Source: Cladocopium goreaui (Eukaryota > Sar > Dinophyceae > Suessiales > Symbiodiniaceae). From it: DNA of 64,000 nucleotides. The notes under the pieces are model-generated. The model made no database searches and was not told the origin of the DNA. It saw only the letters and a program-made list of their open reading frames with translations. The stretch covers positions 135,001 through 199,000 of the forward strand of contig CAMXCT020006746.1 of NCBI GenBank assembly GCA_947184155.2, written 5' to 3'. Position numbers and translations under genes: made by a program. The first letter of the stretch is position 1. The number at the start of each line of letters is the position of its first letter. Below are positions 62,451-64,000 of this stretch, in pieces.

Positions 62451-64000
62451 CACACCGTCGTTTTGCGTGGCAGGCGTGGTACACATGGCACTGGGTGGCG
62501 CACTTGGTGACATCCACCCTCGTTTCACGTGGCAGGCGTGGCACAAAACTCGCATCCACCGTCGTTTTGCGTGGCAGGCGTGGCACTCATGGTACTGGAT
62601 GGCGCGCTTGGTCCGGATTTGTCGCCTGTGACGCCGCGGCACTTTGCGTGGCAGGCGTGGCACTTGGTGGCATCCACCTTCGTTTCACGTGGCAGGCGCA
62701 CAAAACTCGCATCCACCGTCGTTTTTTGGTGTTTTGTTGTTTGCGTGGCAGGCGTGGCACTCATGGTACTGGATGGCGCGCTTGGTCCGGATTTGTCGCC
62801 TGTGACGCCGCGGCACTTTGCGTGGCAGGCGTGGCACTTGGTGGCATCCACCTTCGTTTCACGTGGCAGGCGCACAAAACTCGCATCCACCGTCGTTTTG
62901 CGTGGCAGGCGTGGCACTCATGGTACTGGGTGGCGCGCTTGGTCCGGATTTGTCGCCTGTGACGCCGCAGCACTTTGCGTGGCAGGCGTGGCACTTGGTG
63001 ACATCCACCCTCGTTTCACGTGGCAGGCGTGGCACAAAACTCGCATCCACCGTCGTTTTGCGTGGCAGGCGTGGCACTCATGGTACTGGGTGGCGCGCTT
63101 GGACCGGATTTGTCGCCTGTGACGCCGCGGCACTTTGCGTGGCAGGCGTGGCACTTGGTGACATCCGCCTTCGTTTCACGTGGCAGGCGTGGCACAAAAC
63201 TCGCATCCACCGTCGTTTTGCGTGGCAGGCGTGGCACTCATGGTACTGGCTGGCGCGCTTGGTCCGGATTTGTCGCCTGTGACGCCGCGGCACTTTGCGT
63301 GGCAGGCGTGGCACTTGGTGACATCCACCCTCGTTTCACGTGGCAGGCGTGGCCCAAAACTCGCATCCACCGTCATTTTGCGTGGCAGGCGTGGCACTCA
63401 TGGTACTGGGTGGCGCGCTTGGTCCGGATTTGTCGCCTGTGACGCCGCGGCACTTTGCGTGGCAGGCGTGGCACTTGGTGACATCCACCCTCGTTTCACG
63501 CGGCAGGCGTGGCACAAAACTCGCATCCACCGTCGTTTTGCGTGGCAGGCGTGGCACTCATGGTACTGGGTGGCGCGCTTGGTCCGGATTTGTTGCCTGT
63601 GACGCCGCGGCACTTTGCGTGGCAGGCGTGGCACTTGGTGACATCCACCCTCGTTTCACGTGGCAGGCGTGGCACAAAACTCGCATCCACCGTCGTTTTG
63701 CGTGGCAGGCGTGGCACTCATGGTACTGGGTGGCGCGCTTGGTCCGGATTTGTCGCCTGTGACGCCGCGGCACTTTGCGTGGCAGACGTGGCACTTGGTG
63801 ACATCCACCCTCGTTTCACGTGGCAGGCGTGGCACAAAACTCGCATCCACCGTCGTTTTGCGTGGCAATCGTGGCACTCATGGTACTGGGTGGCGCGCTT
63901 GGTCCGGATTTGTCGCCTGTGACGCCGCGGCACTTTGCGTGGCAGGCGTGGCACTTGGTGACATCCATCTCGTTTTACGTGGCAGGCGTGGCACAAACTC
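62451..64000. repeat. 160-bp satellite, more than nine copies, running off the window
   Basis: The unit contains CGTCGTTTTGCGTGGCAGGC, TGGTACTGGGTGGCGCGCTT, GTCGCCTGTGACGCCGCGGC and CATCCACCCTCGTTTCACGT; the 15-base word GTGGCAGGCGTGGCA recurs about three times per unit. Copies from 63000 on are nearly identical. The first copies (62451-62890) are shorter or carry an insertion. Overlapping open frames arise only because 160 is not a multiple of three. Confidence 0.9.

Noticed and set aside
62495..63996. Series of 73-197 residue open frames on both strands
   Set aside because: They repeat every 160 bases as shadows of the satellite, which is not a multiple of three.
62451..64000. CRISPR-like array
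   Set aside because: There are no unique spacers between the repeats, the unit is a 160-bp satellite, and the sequence is eukaryotic.
1..64000. tRNA, rRNA, 5S or spliced-leader RNA genes
   Set aside because: I looked for the conserved T-loop and leader words on both strands and saw no convincing candidate; a covariance-model search was not possible.

Overview
The window looks like dinoflagellate nuclear DNA, most likely from a Symbiodiniaceae-type alga. The signs are: host exons that join in frame through GT, GC and GA intron donors with an acceptor AG nearly always followed by G; a possible relic of the dinoflagellate spliced leader; a single-exon ubiquitin-like/RCC1-like repeat gene of a kind common in these algae; an array built on CCCTAAA; three unrelated retroelements; and a very high load of short repeats. 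There is no bacterial or organellar gene organisation. All introns, frames and repeats were worked out by eye.

Layout. 1-5235: a broken DIRS-like (tyrosine-recombinase) retrotransposon with gag-like, reverse transcriptase, RNase H, cytosine-C5-methyltransferase and tyrosine recombinase pieces; its left end is outside the window. 5983-26116: exons of a WD40 host gene resembling WDR90/POC16. Its first 15 exons chain in phase for 361 codons, and the gene is split by a full-length 11-kb LINE (13526-24515) lying in an intron and flanked by an 11-bp target-site duplication. 26-49 kb: thinner host exons, several WD40-like, one pair forming a ubiquitin-like fold; they sit in AT-rich introns and simple repeats. 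49-51.3 kb: exons of a possible sperm-tail PG-rich protein. 51704-53050: an intronless ubiquitin-like plus RCC1-like repeat gene. 53989-57064: a GC-rich, 5'-truncated and broken R2-like LINE, again with an 11-bp duplication and an A8 tail. 57.6 kb to the end: tandem arrays, closing with a 160-bp satellite that runs off the window.

The most interesting signal is that two unrelated retroelements each carry a methyltransferase-like domain. In the DIRS-like element a DNMT3-like C5 domain sits inside the RNase H fold and has lost its catalytic cysteine. In the LINE, ORF2 ends in a Rossmann-like domain with a GPPCETWS motif that keeps its cysteine. The LINE also has RNase H in front of its endonuclease and two diverged copies of an uncharacterised domain near its N terminus. 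A family of roughly 100-bp palindromic elements recurs through the non-coding DNA.
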